This document shows, piece after piece, positions 31,955 to 43,564 of a stretch of 64,000 nucleotides of DNA. The notes beneath the pieces are model-generated. The model was not told where the DNA came from. It searched no databases and saw only the letters and a list, made by a program, of their open reading frames with translations. The stretch spans positions 11,209,001 through 11,273,000 of the forward strand of contig NC_134160.1 of the NCBI RefSeq assembly GCF_033958435.1. The letters are read 5' to 3'. Within the stretch, counting starts at the first letter, position 1, and the number at the start of each line of letters is the position of its first letter. Source of the DNA: Carettochelys insculpta (Eukaryota; Chordata; Testudines; Carettochelyidae). A program made the translations under genes and the position numbers.

Positions 31955-32235
31955 GCTTAGGCTTGGTCTTCAGTAAATGCTGTCACTGTAACTCTATTGC
32001 TCAAGGCTGTGAAAAATCCACACCCTGAGCCCTCTAGTTAGGCCGGCCTTAATTGCTGGTATAGACAGTGCTATGTTGACAGGAGGGCTTCTCCCACTGA
32101 CAGCTGTCTCCTCTCTTAGAGATGGACTTATTAAGCCAATGGGAGCGCTCTCTCCTAGCAACTGTTGCCTTCACCAGACATGCTACAGTAATGGAGCTGT
32201 ACTGCTGCACCTCTGAAAGTGTCGACAAGGCGGAA
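31955..32235. mobile_element. foldback MITE, 'ggcttggtct' ends
   Basis: Begins 'taggcttggtcttca', contains 'gtgaaaaatccacaccctgag', 'gtatagacagtgctatgttgacaggagggcttctcccactgac' and ends near 'gtgtcgacaagg'. It is related to 22830-23285 and 29447-29895. Confidence 0.6.
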
Positions 32236-32340
32236 GAGAAGAGCCAGATAAGCCCATTCTAGCCCAAATACTTGTATTTCCATTTTTATCTCTGTAGCTT
32301 GACCCCACAAACCCCAGTTAGTGGCTCAGGCTCTGAGACT

Positions 32341-32621
32341 CAGGCAGGTCTATACTTGACGTGAAAGTTGAATTCAGATTCGCAATTCCAGCTACGGCAA
32401 TTGTGTAGCTAGAAATGACCTATTTGACGGTCTGCTAAGGAAGGTCTATGGGAGCATTTCTCCCATCGACCTGCCTTACGCTTCACGTTAGCGAGGAATT
32501 CAGGGGTCGACTGCTGACCCCAGAGAGATTGATTTCACGCGTCTTTACCAGATCCACAAAACTGAACTCTGGAAGATCCACCCTGACCAGCTCAATCTCG
32601 CAGAAGCGTAGACAAGCCTTC
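32341..32621. mobile_element. foldback MITE, family of 10721/48864
   Basis: Starts 'caggcaggtctatacttgac' and ends 'gtagacaagccttcag'. The interior 'gcaattccagctacggcaattgtgtagctag', 'tcgactgctgacccc' and 'gaactctggaaga' matches the family at 36753 and 48864. Confidence 0.68.
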
Positions 32622-33510
32622 AGGGTCACAAGTCTTTTTTTTCCCGTGTACTTTCTGAGGTCCTCTTGCCACTCCTCCCTTACTGAGAGATTGAATCAGG
32701 TTTTGAGGGGCTCTGGTTCAGAGCAGCTGGGGCTCTTCTCACCCCTTCTGCCTGCAGTCTGTCCCCTGGTCCCCCACTGTTGGTGTTTCTCCTAAATTCT
32801 CACTCCATGTGTCTTCCTGCTTGTCCACATCCATTTGGTCATTTGCTTGTGGTGGGTTGCGTCTCTAAAGCATGGGTGGTGGTGGGGTCTTATTCAGGTC
32901 AGGGGCCACTGACAAATACACAGATCATTTGGGGGCGACGTACGTGAGAAGCAGGCAACCCCCCAGGGCAAACAACCCCACCCAACAAAATCTGATGTGG
33001 TCCTCGACTGAAAAACACTCTCCTCGTTCCGCTCGCACACCAGCCTCAGAGCCAGGGGGCAGGGCTAGTACAGTTTGTGTTGAACCCAAGAATGTCCCAA
33101 ACCAAGGGAGGTCAATGCAGAGAGCCAGTGTCTCCATAGGTGCATGAAGTATGAAGGCGTGGGACGATGCAGTGCCCCCAGGCTTTGTGCCCAGCATGGC
33201 ATCCTGCCCAGTGGCCCCGCTGCCACTCTGGGTCCTGATGCCCTGCCTGCCAAGGTGTCCCTGCTGGGTCCTGGCCCTGCTTTTTCAGCCCCAGCCCTGC
33301 TGAGGGTCGCACTGTGACAAAGTGGGGATCTTATTCCCTTTGTTGCATTGCGTGTGTTTTCTGCTGTCCTGTAGTAATGCCCCGTGTGTGCCTCAGTTTT
33401 CCTAGATCAGGGGTCAGCAACCTCTGTGAGGCAGAGCGCTGGAACATGTTCCTGTCTTTAAATCTCTCTCTGGCTGGGTTTTTTAAAATATCTAAAAATG
33501 TCTAGGATTT
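32622..33510. other. unclassified; partial hAT-like similarities
   Basis: Stretch 32895-33020 resembles 42385-42500 ('tcaggggccactgac', 'gggggcgac', 'gtgagaagc', 'aacaacccc', 'tgatgtgg'), so both are copies of an unclassified repeat. 'gatcaggggtcagcaacctctg' at 33407 looks like a hAT-type left end with no right end found. Confidence 0.4.
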
Positions 33511-33515
33511 TAATA

Positions 33516-34889
33516 CAGGCTGGACCTCTCTTACCCTGGATCTCTGCTCCGACAGCATCCCTCGTCTGGCAGTGCTCCAGCTGTGCAGGGTGCAGCAAAG
33601 CCCTGATGGCGGCAGGGAACCCTGCAGGGATCCCCAGGGCAGGGAGCCAGGTCAGGGAGCCCAGCAGGGCTGGGGGTGGGAGCTGCCTGGGGCACAGAGC
33701 CCTGCCGGCAGCCCCAGGAACCTCCTTCTGGTGTAGGGCTGACCCGTGGGCTCAGGAGCCAGCTTGGGCACAGAGCCCTGCTGACAGCCCTGGGGACCAT
33801 GGCAGGAACAGACTGTGGCCCAGGGGCAGGGAGCTCACGACAACCTCCCACCCCGCCGGCAGATCTGCAGCTGCTTCCCACAGACCCCTCCGCCCTAGAG
33901 ACAGCCCCCTCCCAGCCCTGCCCTCAGTGATTTACCAGAGCTCGACGTAGAGCCGGCAGGAAGCGTGGTGGAGACACAGTGCATGTTCCTCTGGCGGCTC
34001 AGGGGTGGGGCTTGCCCGTCTCTCTCTGCTCCTCCGCTGCATGGGACTGAGCTCCCCACACGTGCTGGGGGTTGCCAATCCCTGACCGAGATGGGGATGG
34101 GAGTTTTGGGTCCGGTCACTTTCTCGTAGGCACACAGCAGCCAGGCCCTTCATAACTTGAGCATGAGAGGGCCTGTGGCCAAAATACCTTTTGACCATGG
34201 AAGCAGGACAAAGGCTGCGGGGGGAGCACAGGTGCTTTGGTTTGGGCTGAGCTGCTGGAAGTCTCGGTCGGCTTGGGAGGCTGGTGGAGAGGGCCAGGCC
34301 CTGGCCTTGGCCCCCTTTGCAGCCCCCTCTGCCCCGGGGTGGATTGTACTTACTGCTTCTGGGTGCTGTGCTGGCAGGTCTGTTCTAAGCTGTGTCCCTG
34401 TTAACTTATAAACCTTCTGTTCTACCTGCTGAAGGAGAGTTGCGCCTGACTGCAGATGTGGGTGCAGGGTCTGGTGACTCCCCTTACTCTCAGTAAACCA
34501 CACATCTTGACATTGAACCCTCTGCTGCCACTCCAGCTGTGTCATGGGCCACCTGTTTCAGCCACCAGCCCCCTGCCTGGGGTCCGAGCCACTGCCCACG
34601 GGGTTCTGCTCTTGTTCCTGACCTGGGCTCTGCAGCTGCCTCTTGCTGTAGTCCCAGCCTGGGGCAGCAAGGGTCACGAACGGGAGCTGATGGGTGGGAC
34701 CTCAGGCACCAACAAAGGGGTCGTCGGCCAGGTGTGAAGGGACAGGGGAGGAAATTGGCACTGGTGGGTGCTCTGCACCCAGTAGTTTCCCCATGATTGC
34801 TCCAGTCCCACTGCACCCCTGGAATCAATGCCTGTGCTGGACCACGGATGTTTCTGGACCACAGAATTCTGGATAAGAAGTTCAACCTG
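33516..34889 (+). mobile_element. 1.37-kb pogo-like element with family A ends
   Basis: Flanked by TA (33514-33515 and 34890-34891). The left end is 'caggctggacctctcttaccctgg', the right end 'ccacagaattctggataagaagttcaacctg'. Both are related to the ends of the 324-bp copies. The interior is GC-rich and anonymous. Frames up to about 150 codons lack a DDE transposase signature, so it is not demonstrably autonomous. It could hold other insertions, or the ends could belong to two elements. Confidence 0.6.
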
Positions 34890-34891
34890 TA

Positions 34892-35710
34892 GTTTAAGAC
34901 AGGCTGTCTAAATTTTTATTTGAAGACTCTGGAAACTTTGTTTACAAAGGAACAATGTTTAGTGGGCCTCATCAAGCGGGGGGCAAGGCCCTGGCTCTAG
35001 GGGCCCCTTGGGGCCGCCTCTTCCCAACATGGATTGGACTGGCTGTCTCCGATTGCTGCACTGACTCCCCTTCAGGAGAGGCCGTCCCTACCCACTCTTC
35101 TTTGAGCAAGTGTAGGGATCCTCATACCTTCCTTCCGTACAGCAGCTCAAATGGGGAGAACCCCATGGATTCCTGGGGAACCTGCCTGTATGCAAATGGT
35201 GGGTGGGGTAAGTACTTGTCCCAGTATGGTTTTATCATGTTCACATGATAAATCTGGTGGCTGTGATGCCGGTTCAACAGTTCCACCACGATGCATAATT
35301 ACAAGTGTGTGATCCAGATCTGTTTGGAAAAAAATTTTGTGATAGCAAGATGTGAGCACTTTTGTTCACTTGTATTAAAAAGGCTGAACTACAAGGAGCC
35401 ATATGGTAAATCACCATTTGACCCTGTTCATACAAGCCAGGGAAATCATGTTTGCACCTTTCTAGCAGAGTGGTGTTCAGACATTGTGTGAATTCAGCAC
35501 AGATGGCGTGTTAGCAGTCTGGTGAGATTTCAGAAGGCTGCATACTGAAAGTGATAAGATTGCTCTGCAATTCCACTTGCCCACTCATGCCAGCTGAGTG
35601 CTGTTATTTTGACAGGCGAGTAAATTATAATTATTTTTCATTATGAATCAGTATGGCAAAGGGCTGGCAAATGTTACTTGAAGTGCAAGTAACATATCAT
35701 TATTTTTCAT
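34892..35710. other. no recognisable feature
   Basis: Anonymous. The duplicated phrase 'aacatatcattatttttcattat' and 'aattatttttcattatgaatcag' near 35630-35715 is a small local repeat. Confidence 0.45.
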
Positions 35711-35715
35711 TATAA

Positions 35716-36130
35716 GAACATAAGAATGGCCATACTGGGTCAGAGCAAAGGTCCATCCAGCCCTGCATCCCGTCTCCCAACAGTGGCCAGTGCCAGGTGC
35801 CCTAGAGCGGGTGGACTGAAGACAATGATCAAGCGATTTGTCTCCTGTGATCCATCTCCAGCCTCTGACAATCAGAGGCCAGGGACACCATTCCTACCCT
35901 TGGCTAATAGCCTTTTGTGGACCTAACCTCAAGCTCTTTCTTAAATTCTGTTGTAGTCCTACCCTTCACAGTCTCCTCTGGCAAGGAGTTCCATACATTA
36001 ACTATGCGCTGAGTGAAGAAGAATGTTCTTTTATTAGTTTTAAAAATGATACCCATTAATTTCATTTGGTGTCTTCTAGATCTTGTATTATGGGCACAAA
36101 TAAATAACTTCCTTTATTCACCCTTTCCAC
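35716..36130 (-). mobile_element. LINE 3' end (CR1-group type)
   Basis: 'aacataagaatggccatactgggtcagagcaaaggtccatccagccc', then 'cctctggcaaggagttccata' and 'cccattaatttcatttggtgtcttctag', to 'ctttccacacctgtcat'. This is a very common reptile LINE 3' region in antisense. I judge it CR1-group from its abundance and layout. No RT code remains. Confidence 0.72.
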
Positions 36131-36174
36131 ACCTGTCATAATTGCAAATTGGTATGGTAAAAATCTTTTGTGCT

Positions 36175-36445
36175 TGGGTGGCGACCGGGGGGCCGGGGAG
36201 CAGGAGCTGCAGGTGGGGCCGGGACACTGGTGGGGGCTGGGAAGTGGGAACTATGGAGGGGCTAGGAAGCCAGCGGTGGCCAGGGGCCTTTAAAAAGAAA
36301 GTAAAGCTGGTGTCTGAGTCACATTTTAATTCGCTGGCTGCCTGGAGGGGAGCCAGGCGGGGCAGTGGCAGGCAGGAGACAACTGACCATCCCTGATTCA
36401 GGAACACTCAGGTCCCAAGGGTGTTGAACCAGGGATGCACAACCT
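36175..36445 (+). mobile_element. pogo-like element fragment
   Basis: The right end 'caggtcccaagggtgttgaaccagggatgcacaacctg' is followed by TA (36446-36447) and resembles family A. The GC-rich left part resembles the interior of 33516-34889. The shared 48-bp segment lies at 36289. The left boundary is not clear. Confidence 0.45.
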
Positions 36446-36449
36446 GTAG

Positions 36450-37640
36450 TCTTTCCTAAACTAACACAGTTGCTTCATTCATTCCCAAATAGGACCAAAG
36501 TCCCAAATAAATCCTCCTTACTCTGCATAAAAGCTTTATACAGAGCAAGCTCATAAAGAAGTTTGTTCCCTTTATCAGAGAGAGACACAGCTGTTGTTCC
36601 CCTTAGCTCTCAGGTAACAATTATTTACACTGCATTTGGTAATAAACAAGTGCTTTTATTAAGCATGAAGAAGTGGTATTTACGCGATTGCAAATGAAAA
36701 CAGATTGATCAAAGTTACTACGTAAAAATAAAACAAGCCAATACACTGTGGTCAGGCCTACGCTAGAGGGGAAGGTCAAATTCAGATACACAACTCCAGC
36801 TGTTACATAACTGGAGTCCATGTACCTTAATTTGAGTGTCCGTGCAGTCTCCACTGCGGGAGGTCGATTGGAGCAAACGGTCCAGTCAACTTCCCTCATT
36901 CTTCGTGAATAATAGGAGTAAGTCCTGGTGTGGTGGGGGGAGCGGGGAAGCAATGGGCAGGAGGCAGCAGGCTCTGAGGTCTATTTAGTATGTCCCTACC
37001 AGACATGCTAAATTGAACTCTGGAAGATTGACTGTGGGAGCATCAGTCTTCTGCTTAGTGAAGACACGCTGTCGGAAAAGGTGTTACACATCATAGTTCT
37101 AATCTCAGCTGCAATTTTTGACAAGCCAGAGCTGGTCTTTTTGTCAGACCTGGGACCAGCAATCTCTTCCATCCTTCTCGTTATGGTTCTTTCCTTTTCC
37201 AGGTGTTCTTGTGTATCCATTTAGGATATGGAGGCAGTTTCGAAAGTCAGCTGGAGACCATCTTTTGTTTTATCCCCTTCCTTAAATAGAATTTTCCCAG
37301 CATAGGAATCCTTTAATTCTCCCCATCCCCATGGAAAAATACCAAATTAAAGATAGATTCCAGCACCGGCTGGCATAGACACATGTCTTTGTAGGACAAA
37401 CCCTAGTTTGGGCTTACAGGAAAAACCAAACCATTTACAGATCATTGTCTTGAGCACTGGGTCGTTAAGGTCCTTAATTACCAATAATGGTTTTCACTAG
37501 AAGATTTAGAATTAATAAAACAGGTTTCCACTTAAATATTTCTAATTTCACATACAAAATTGATAGGGACAAGCAGAATATACACATTCAGGGGATTACA
37601 AGTTCTTGAGTGATAGGTTACTTGCCCTGTTTTCCATAAA
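36450..37640 (-). repeat. LTR-like interspersed repeat, copy 2 (interrupted)
   Basis: The partner of 20-1135. It shows 'caggtaacaattatttacac', 'aataaacaagtgcttttatt', 'gaaaacagattgatcaaag', 'ctccccatccccatggaaaaat' and 'tatttctaatttcacatacaa' in the same order. A foldback MITE interrupts it at 36753-37071, and it lacks the pogo-like insertion present in copy 1. No coding domain is visible. Confidence 0.5.
36753..37071. mobile_element. foldback MITE inside LTR-like repeat
   Basis: Starts 'caggcctacgctag' and ends 'cttagtgaagacacgctg'. The interior 'aattcagatacacaactccagctg', 'gtcaacttccctc' and 'ttgaactctggaagattgac' matches the 32341 and 48864 family. Confidence 0.65.
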
Positions 37641-38440
37641 ACATATTTGAATTATGCAGATTCATAGTCAAAAACATTTCCATAAAAAATGGGGGCATAG
37701 CATCACAAAGTCCTTAGAAGGTTTTTTTTTCCAGATTATCATCAGGTGTTTGTATTCTCACATGTATTTAACAGTACTTCTCTAGGACTTTCCATTCAAA
37801 GCTCACAGTAATCCTGACCAACTTGGTAAGCACTGTCTCCATTTTACTAGAATGCTGCTCCTGACTCCTACTCCAGTGCCTTATGTATCAAACTGCCTCA
37901 TTATAAGACAATGAGGATCTAAAAACCACAGCTTTACAGTGAGCTCTTGAACTTGCTGGCTACAAGAAAGGAGTGAATGAGGAAGCTGGCAGGAACTGCT
38001 GATACAGGATTAATATCTCTGGTGTTTAGTTTTCGGTAGGGGCCTGTTACCTGCATAAAATTCTTTCATGCCCACATTCTAGGGGTGTACATCTTTACAC
38101 AGTTCCTAGGGCTCAAGATGTAACCCTGTTAATTTAAATATGCACCTTTATCCTTTTCCTAGGGCTCAGGGCATAACTTCCTGTGGGTTTGCAGGACCTT
38201 TGACCAGTGAAAGACCTTTACCCAGTAGTACCTTTACTCTTTATTTATTAACAATTAACAAGCAAGCAGAATACACATGCTAAGCACACAGTGCCATGCT
38301 CACCAATCCTGATTATAGCAGATGAACTTCCCCTGTTGGCCAGGCAAGAGCAGTCTTGCCTGGATTCTAGTTGCTGCATGTCATAGCAGAGGATTCTTGG
38401 CAACTCTGGTGTTAGGCTGTGCCATGGAGGTGAGGAGTTC
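37641..38440. other. mostly anonymous; possible LTR-like fragment at 38090-38335
   Basis: 38090-38335 contains 'tactctttatttattaacaattaacaagcaagcagaatacac', resembling the reverse of a reptile LTR. Support is weak. The remainder shows nothing recognisable. Confidence 0.35.
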
Positions 38441-38444
38441 TAGG

Positions 38445-39371
38445 ATTCCCAGCCTATGGGTCATGACCCAAACATAGGTCGCCATTAGATTTTCTAAGTG
38501 GTGTTGGCTGGATGGCTCTGAGCCGCGTGTCTCCTAAAGGAGTCATTTGCAGCTCCTCATGCTGCTGCCTGACTCCTCCTCCGGCTCCCAGTCCCTGCCC
38601 TGCCATGCTGAAATGGAACTCAGTTTAATTGGTTTCACAGCCATCAGGAGGGATCTTGCCCTTAAACCAATTAAATGGAGTCTCATTTCAATGCAGCAGG
38701 GCAGGGAAGTGTCCTGCTGCAGGTGTGGGAAGGGAGTAGGAGGGCTGGGAGGAGCTGGGCAGAGAAGGAGGTGGTAGCGGCCTGGCAAAGGAGCAGTAAG
38801 GGTCAGCAACAGCAGCGCGGAACTCCCATATGAGGGAGGCAGGGGGCTGAGAGGGGTTTAAGCTGGGGGGCGCAGGGAGCTGCTGCTGGCCAGAGCTCTG
38901 CACCCCAGTCAGCTCCCAGCCACTTTGCTGCAGGGGTTCCCCTACTCTCCTGGCCAGGGATCTCGTGGCTGGCACTGCTGGCCAGGGCTCTGTGCCCAAG
39001 CTGGCTCCCATCCACAGGGCTGCAAGGATCCCCACCCAGGTTTTTGGAACTCTTATGTTGGACAGGCAGTCCCACTTTTGGGATCTTCAGCCAGGGCTGC
39101 CTGTCCTGCATACATTTTCCAAAAATCTGGCAACCCTAGCTGAGAGGGATTTAAGATTGGAAGCGGTGGGTAGTGGGACACTGAGAGGGGTTTAAGCTGT
39201 GGGACAGGAAAGCATTTTGGGGCTGAGAGGGGTTGGGGCAGGAGGGGCAGAGGGTGTGTGTTTCCCAGGGGAGAACCTTCTCCCCCACCCCTGTTTTGAA
39301 TTGCCTTGGGTCACAAAGTCTTCCTGAATTGTCAGAATGGGACCCCGTCTCAGAAAGGTTGGGAACCGCTG
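38445..39371 (+). mobile_element. hAT-like element, complete ends, ~930 bp
   Basis: Left end 'ggattcccagcctatgggtcatgaccc', right end 'ccgtctcagaaaggttgggaaccgctg'. Flanks TTCTAGG (38438-38444 and 39372-39378) give a duplication-like repeat. Subterminal 'aaccaattaaatggagt' pairs with 'ctcagtttaattggtt' internally, making part of it foldback. The interior is GC-rich without a transposase frame. The disrupted reverse copy is at 18868-20458. Confidence 0.7.
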
Positions 39372-39379
39372 TTCTAGGT

Positions 39380-40815
39380 CTTTCAATCTTCCTCATTCTT
39401 TCTGTTCCTTCCTTCTCCCTCTTTGGTGGGGGCAGTTTAACTTGGTGTGTGGGGAGTGAGAAACTACGATGCAGTTGGTGTCTAAATGCTGTGGGAGCAG
39501 ATTTGATAGGAGACGACAAGAAGCGGACAGGGACACAGACTCTCCAAGAAATTTGAATGACCACTGTTACTTGAGCAGACAGCTAATCTGTCAAGTGTAG
39601 TGCCAATTGAAATCATGTAGCTGCAGTTCTGTCCCCTCGTAAAAGTTAGTATTCAGGGTATGGGGGATGGAGAGGCTCAAAGTGCAATCAGAGTCAGCTG
39701 TGCAGCTTCCTGTGGACATTATTGAAGCTTCTAAGAACGCAAAGCACTGAAATAGAAAGTGGAAATAAAATCTGTTGGCGAGACTGATTCTTTCCCCCAT
39801 ATCCTGTCGCAGTGGTTAATATGCTGGGCACTTTAGAAAGTCGTTTCTGAGATTTCACTTTGCAGGTCAGGTGGCAGGATACTCTCGATAGTCGTATAAA
39901 ATGTGTCACTGCAGTAGACGGTGTCACGCATCACGCCAGGAACTATTCACTCTTCTCCTTAAATGGAATTCTCTTACCATACATTGCGTTCTCTTTCTAA
40001 AAAGCAAATAAGGAAATGGTGAGAAATGGAGCTTAATTTCTGCCTTTACTTAACTCGGAATGAATTCACTTACCGTGGACCATAGTATGGCTCAACTTTC
40101 CTTTTGTGGGACCCACGCACTGATCAGAATGTTCCGATTTTGGTATTCTAACGAGGCGATGGTCTTACCAGTACATTGAGCGTCTTCTGGTTTTAAAATA
40201 ATTTGGGAGAGAGGGGCATATTTAACTCTTCCCTCTAAGTGGTCCAGAGAGGCCGGGCCCCTTCCAACTTTTGAGCCCCTTGCCATGATGAAAACAAAAA
40301 ACCACAACAGATAAAAACAAAATAAGGCACCAAAAAGAGTGAGGCAGAATTTGAATATTTTTGTGTAACAAATGCTTCTATATCCTTTTCGGACTTACTG
40401 GATGCCAAAAAAATAACAAGTATTTAATTTGAGGCCTCCTTTGAGCTTGAGGCCCAGGCCAAATGCCACCCCGCAACCTCAATTGGCCCTATATCACCCT
40501 CCTGTCCATTATAGAATGACCTCATTTACTGACCAGATTCCAGCCTTGTTGATAAGTTTGTTACAGAGAACTTGTATGGGTCAGTTGGGCTCCTTTATTT
40601 TTTATTATGAACCAGCTGTCGGTACAAGGGCACAGCAGTCAATTAGAGTAAAAGGCCTGTTGAAGACTCCAGTATAGGATAACAGGCATCAAGTTAAAAA
40701 GCTTAGCTATAGTTTTAGTCCAATCAATTCTTTAAGGTTACTTCGCAATCTTACATATTTGGGTTTGAACTAATTAATCTTTTTCTAAGGATCTCTACGC
40801 ATGCTACAGATTGCT
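39380..40815. other. no recognisable gene; unclassified
   Basis: Includes 'cctctctggaccacttagaggga' on the minus strand near 40220-40250, reminiscent of a DNA-element end, but no pair was found. No supported exon. Confidence 0.4.
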
Positions 40816-40819
40816 CTAT

Positions 40820-41230
40820 AATTGCCTTGTGAGGTGGTTGAGCGAAATAGGAATCATATTCTCAGGTGAATAAAGTGGTTCAACTGAGGTCATATGGAGT
40901 CTAGGGAAGATCTGGAAATAGAGCCCAGAAGTCCTGACTTCTAGCCTCATGCAGCAAACTGCTCGAATGAGTGCCTTTAAGGGTTACAGCAAAGTGTATA
41001 CAAAATATGGGTTGTATTACTGTCGCTGTAGCACCTAGCAGAGCAAGCCACAGACCAAGACCCTGTTTTACTGGATACTTTACGGCACACCAAAAAGATG
41101 GTCCCTGTTCCAGGAGCCTGTACGCCACTGTAATAGTTCCTTTGTGATGATTCTTATCTTTCACTGTCCAAGCACTTGACAAAGGAGGCCAACAGCATTA
41201 TCTATTTTTCACAGATGGGGAATCTGAATG
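40820..41230 (-). repeat. MIR-like fragments and ancient amniote repeat
   Basis: 40820-40945 contains 'gaggtcatatggagtctag' and 'agagcccagaagtcctgacttctag', a reverse MIR-like 5' half. 41015-41120 contains 'gctgtagcacctagcagagc' and 'gatggtccctgttccaggagcctgta', the repeat also seen at 10540, here in forward orientation. 41170-41225 holds 'attatctatttttcacagatggggaatctgaa', a reverse MIR CORE tail. Confidence 0.55.
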
Positions 41231-41348
41231 TTTACATTGTTAGTTTTCCCACCCCCCATTAAGACCTAGTAATTCCTTGACTGGAATAATTTTTGCTGGG
41301 GCCTGTTCCAAGAATTTGGAAAGTGGTCAAGAGCGGCACTTTTCTATG

Positions 41349-41493
41349 TTGTGGTCTGGCTATGGTCTGAAGAAGTGGGTCTGTCCCACGAAAGCTCACC
41401 TAATAAACTATTTTGCTAGTCTTTAAAGTGCTACTTGCCTGCTTCTTGTTTTGATAGTGTATAGACTAGCGCGGCTTCCTCTCTGTTACTAGT
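41349..41493 (+). mobile_element. Penelope-like 3' terminus, single copy
   Basis: A forward copy of the last 145 bp: 'ggtctggctatggtctgaagaagtggg', 'cacctaataaactattttgc', and the terminus 'gcggcttcctctctgttact'. Unlike most copies it is not a foldback. The hammerhead-like core spans 41367-41393. Confidence 0.82.
41367..41393 (+). other. hammerhead-like core
   Basis: Identical to the plus-strand core at 20277-20303: CTGAAGA, an extra A, the GTGGG/CCCAC stem, GAAA. Its conservation between independent copies reflects family sequence and does not prove activity. Confidence 0.38.
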
Positions 41494-41639
41494 GAATAAT
41501 GGGTGTGCCAAGTCGCAGTTGGATTACCTCAGGGCTTATTTAGAAAAAAATGTGTGTAAATGGGCAGCTGTGCCGTCTGCTTGGTGTTTCCTTCTGGAGT
41601 TGGGCTTGGTAACTACGAGTTTGTCTAAACTAGGATTTA

Positions 41640-42360
41640 AAGTTGCATACTTGAACCTCTATAATCTGGATGCCCCAGATCCGGAGACACCTGTGATTCA
41701 GACTGTGGCAGGGTGAGACAGAAGCAGCTCTACCTAGTGCTGCTCCCCTTCTGCACCAGTTGGAGGAACAGCAGCGCAAAGAAGAGCTGTCTGGAGGCTT
41801 TTCACTTGTAGCTCCCATGGCCGGTGGTGCAGAGTCACCGTGTCTCTGGGAGCCGGGCACCAAGTAAGCACCCCATCACCCTCACACACCCTCCCTCGCT
41901 CCCAGACCCTGCCCCAGCACCCTCCGTGGTCTGCAAAATTCCTTAAGCCTGTTTCCCAGGCTTACCAAATTAAGGTGGTTCAAGCGTATTGTTTGTGTTA
42001 GATGGCTCCAGCTAACATCCTTGATAAAGCTAGTCAGGTGAAGGCATGTTGTATGTTAGTGTGTGCTAAAGTCAAGTAGGTTTTAACATGACTAGCTGAG
42101 CACACATTGAAGTACAACTCACCTTGGCTTGACTAGTATTGGGAGAGGTTTGAATTGGAACGGGCTAGCTTGCATGATTTAACATCTCCTCTTTAACTCC
42201 CAGCCTAGGGACTTTTGTTAACAAGGGGAAATAGTCTAGCATGAGCTGGAATAGCAGCCTGTGTGTGGACACTCCTATTCTGCAACAGCTCTAGGACTTC
42301 AAATGCACACCCTCCCTTTACTCCAGAATAATGTGGTGGTCTAGACAGGGCCTGGCACAG
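41640..42360. repeat. pogo-like end and possible foldback MITE
   Basis: 'tacttgaacctctataatctggatgcccc' (41648-41676) resembles a family A left end. 41960-42350 holds repeated 'tgactagt', 'tagctg' and 'gtgtgtggacactcc' motifs, closing with 'gtggtctagacagggcc'. Its style matches long reptile MITEs, but clear ends are missing. Confidence 0.35.
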
Positions 42361-42384
42361 GGGCGTGGAAGTTTTTTGGATCAG

Positions 42385-43175
42385 GGGGCTACTCACCCAC
42401 AGAAAAATTATTTGGGGGTCACATAAAAGTGAGAAGCAACATCTTCCTCCCCACAAACCACAAAAACAACCCTCAGTGATGTGGCCCCTGGCTGAGACAC
42501 CTCACTCTCATCCCACTCCAGCCCCTCGGGTACTAGGTGGTGGAAAAGGAATATCGAGGTTCAGGGCTTCCCTCAGGCCAGATAAACTCTTCTGGGTGCC
42601 TGGGGTGGGACTAAATATGGGAGGTTCAGTGTTCAGGAGGGAGCTGCAGGGGAGCAAGTGTGGGATCTGGGTAGGAGGGAGGGTGCAGGAGCAGGCTGAA
42701 GCTGGGGGTCTGAGTGAGAGCTGGCTGAACGTGGGAATTGGGGATGGGCTGAGGTTGGGAGTCAGGGCAGGAAGGGGATGCAGGAATGGGCAGGGGGTGT
42801 GGGGATCGGGACAGTGGGGAACAGCAGTACAGAGAAACACTCCCTGAAGAGGCTTTCCCTCTACTGCTCTACCCCGCTGCTCCCGCTGACCTGATTGGCT
42901 GGAATTGCAGGGCGTGGGAGCCTCTCCAGACAGCAGTGCATTGCTCTTTTCCCCAGCCTGGGACAGGGAGGCATAGCAGTGGTGAGCAGAGCCTGGGACT
43001 TCTGCTTGCTCCCACCAGGATGAGCTTGTGGGTCAGATCTGGCCCCAGCTTGCCTGACTCTGGCCTGTGAGGTTTGGAACTCCATATCTGCCACACTGCA
43101 GCAGGCTGCATGCTGGTGAGGGGAGCCCCAAGCTTTGGGGGCTGGATCCAGGAAAGTTGCAGCCTTTGGTAGTGT
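42385..43175. other. GC-rich unclassified repeat-like DNA
   Basis: 42385-42500 resembles 32895-33020. The rest is G-rich, with 'gggat', 'ctgggg' runs that keep frames open on both strands. I see no protein family or splice support. Confidence 0.4.
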
Positions 43176-43364
43176 TATCTGGGTCAGTCTCTTAACTCAC
43201 AGATGTGATGCCACACCTATGAATGTACTGAAATCTTGTAAACAGATATTAGTATGCGTATTGTATTTAAAACGTACCCATGCTGCTTTTTGCCGTGAAA
43301 TAAGGCCAAACTATACACTATATGGGGTCAGGCCAGATCAGTGGTTTGGTGAGGGACTTTCGAG

Positions 43365-43556
43365 CAGGCGTGTCCAACCTGCGGCCCGCGGGCCGCATGT
43401 GGCCCTGGACAGCTAGTAATGCGGCCCCACAAGATTGTAAACTTTTAACATTATTATGTGATTTATATACATTAACTATATTCTATATTTTGTACGCGGC
43501 CCAAGACTATCTTCACTCAATGCGGCCCAGGCAAGCCAAAAGGTTGGACACCCATG
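43365..43556. mobile_element. hAT-like MITE, 192 bp, with 8-bp duplication
   Basis: Ends 'caggcgtgtccaacc' and 'ggttggacacccatg' are inverted. Inside lie 'tgcggcccgcgggccgcatgtggcc' and an A/T-rich centre. Flanks CTTTCGAG (43357-43364) and CTTTAGAG (43557-43564) match at 7 of 8. The motif and duplication length are hAT features. Confidence 0.82.
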
Positions 43557-43564
43557 CTTTAGAG

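Noticed and set aside
34456..34885. Frames of 93-131 codons inside the 1.37-kb element
   Set aside because: I looked for a transposase DDE or helix-turn-helix pattern and did not see one. Frames on both strands are equally open.
36142..36396. GC-rich open frames on both strands
   Set aside because: They lie inside a pogo-like fragment and show only composition-driven residues.
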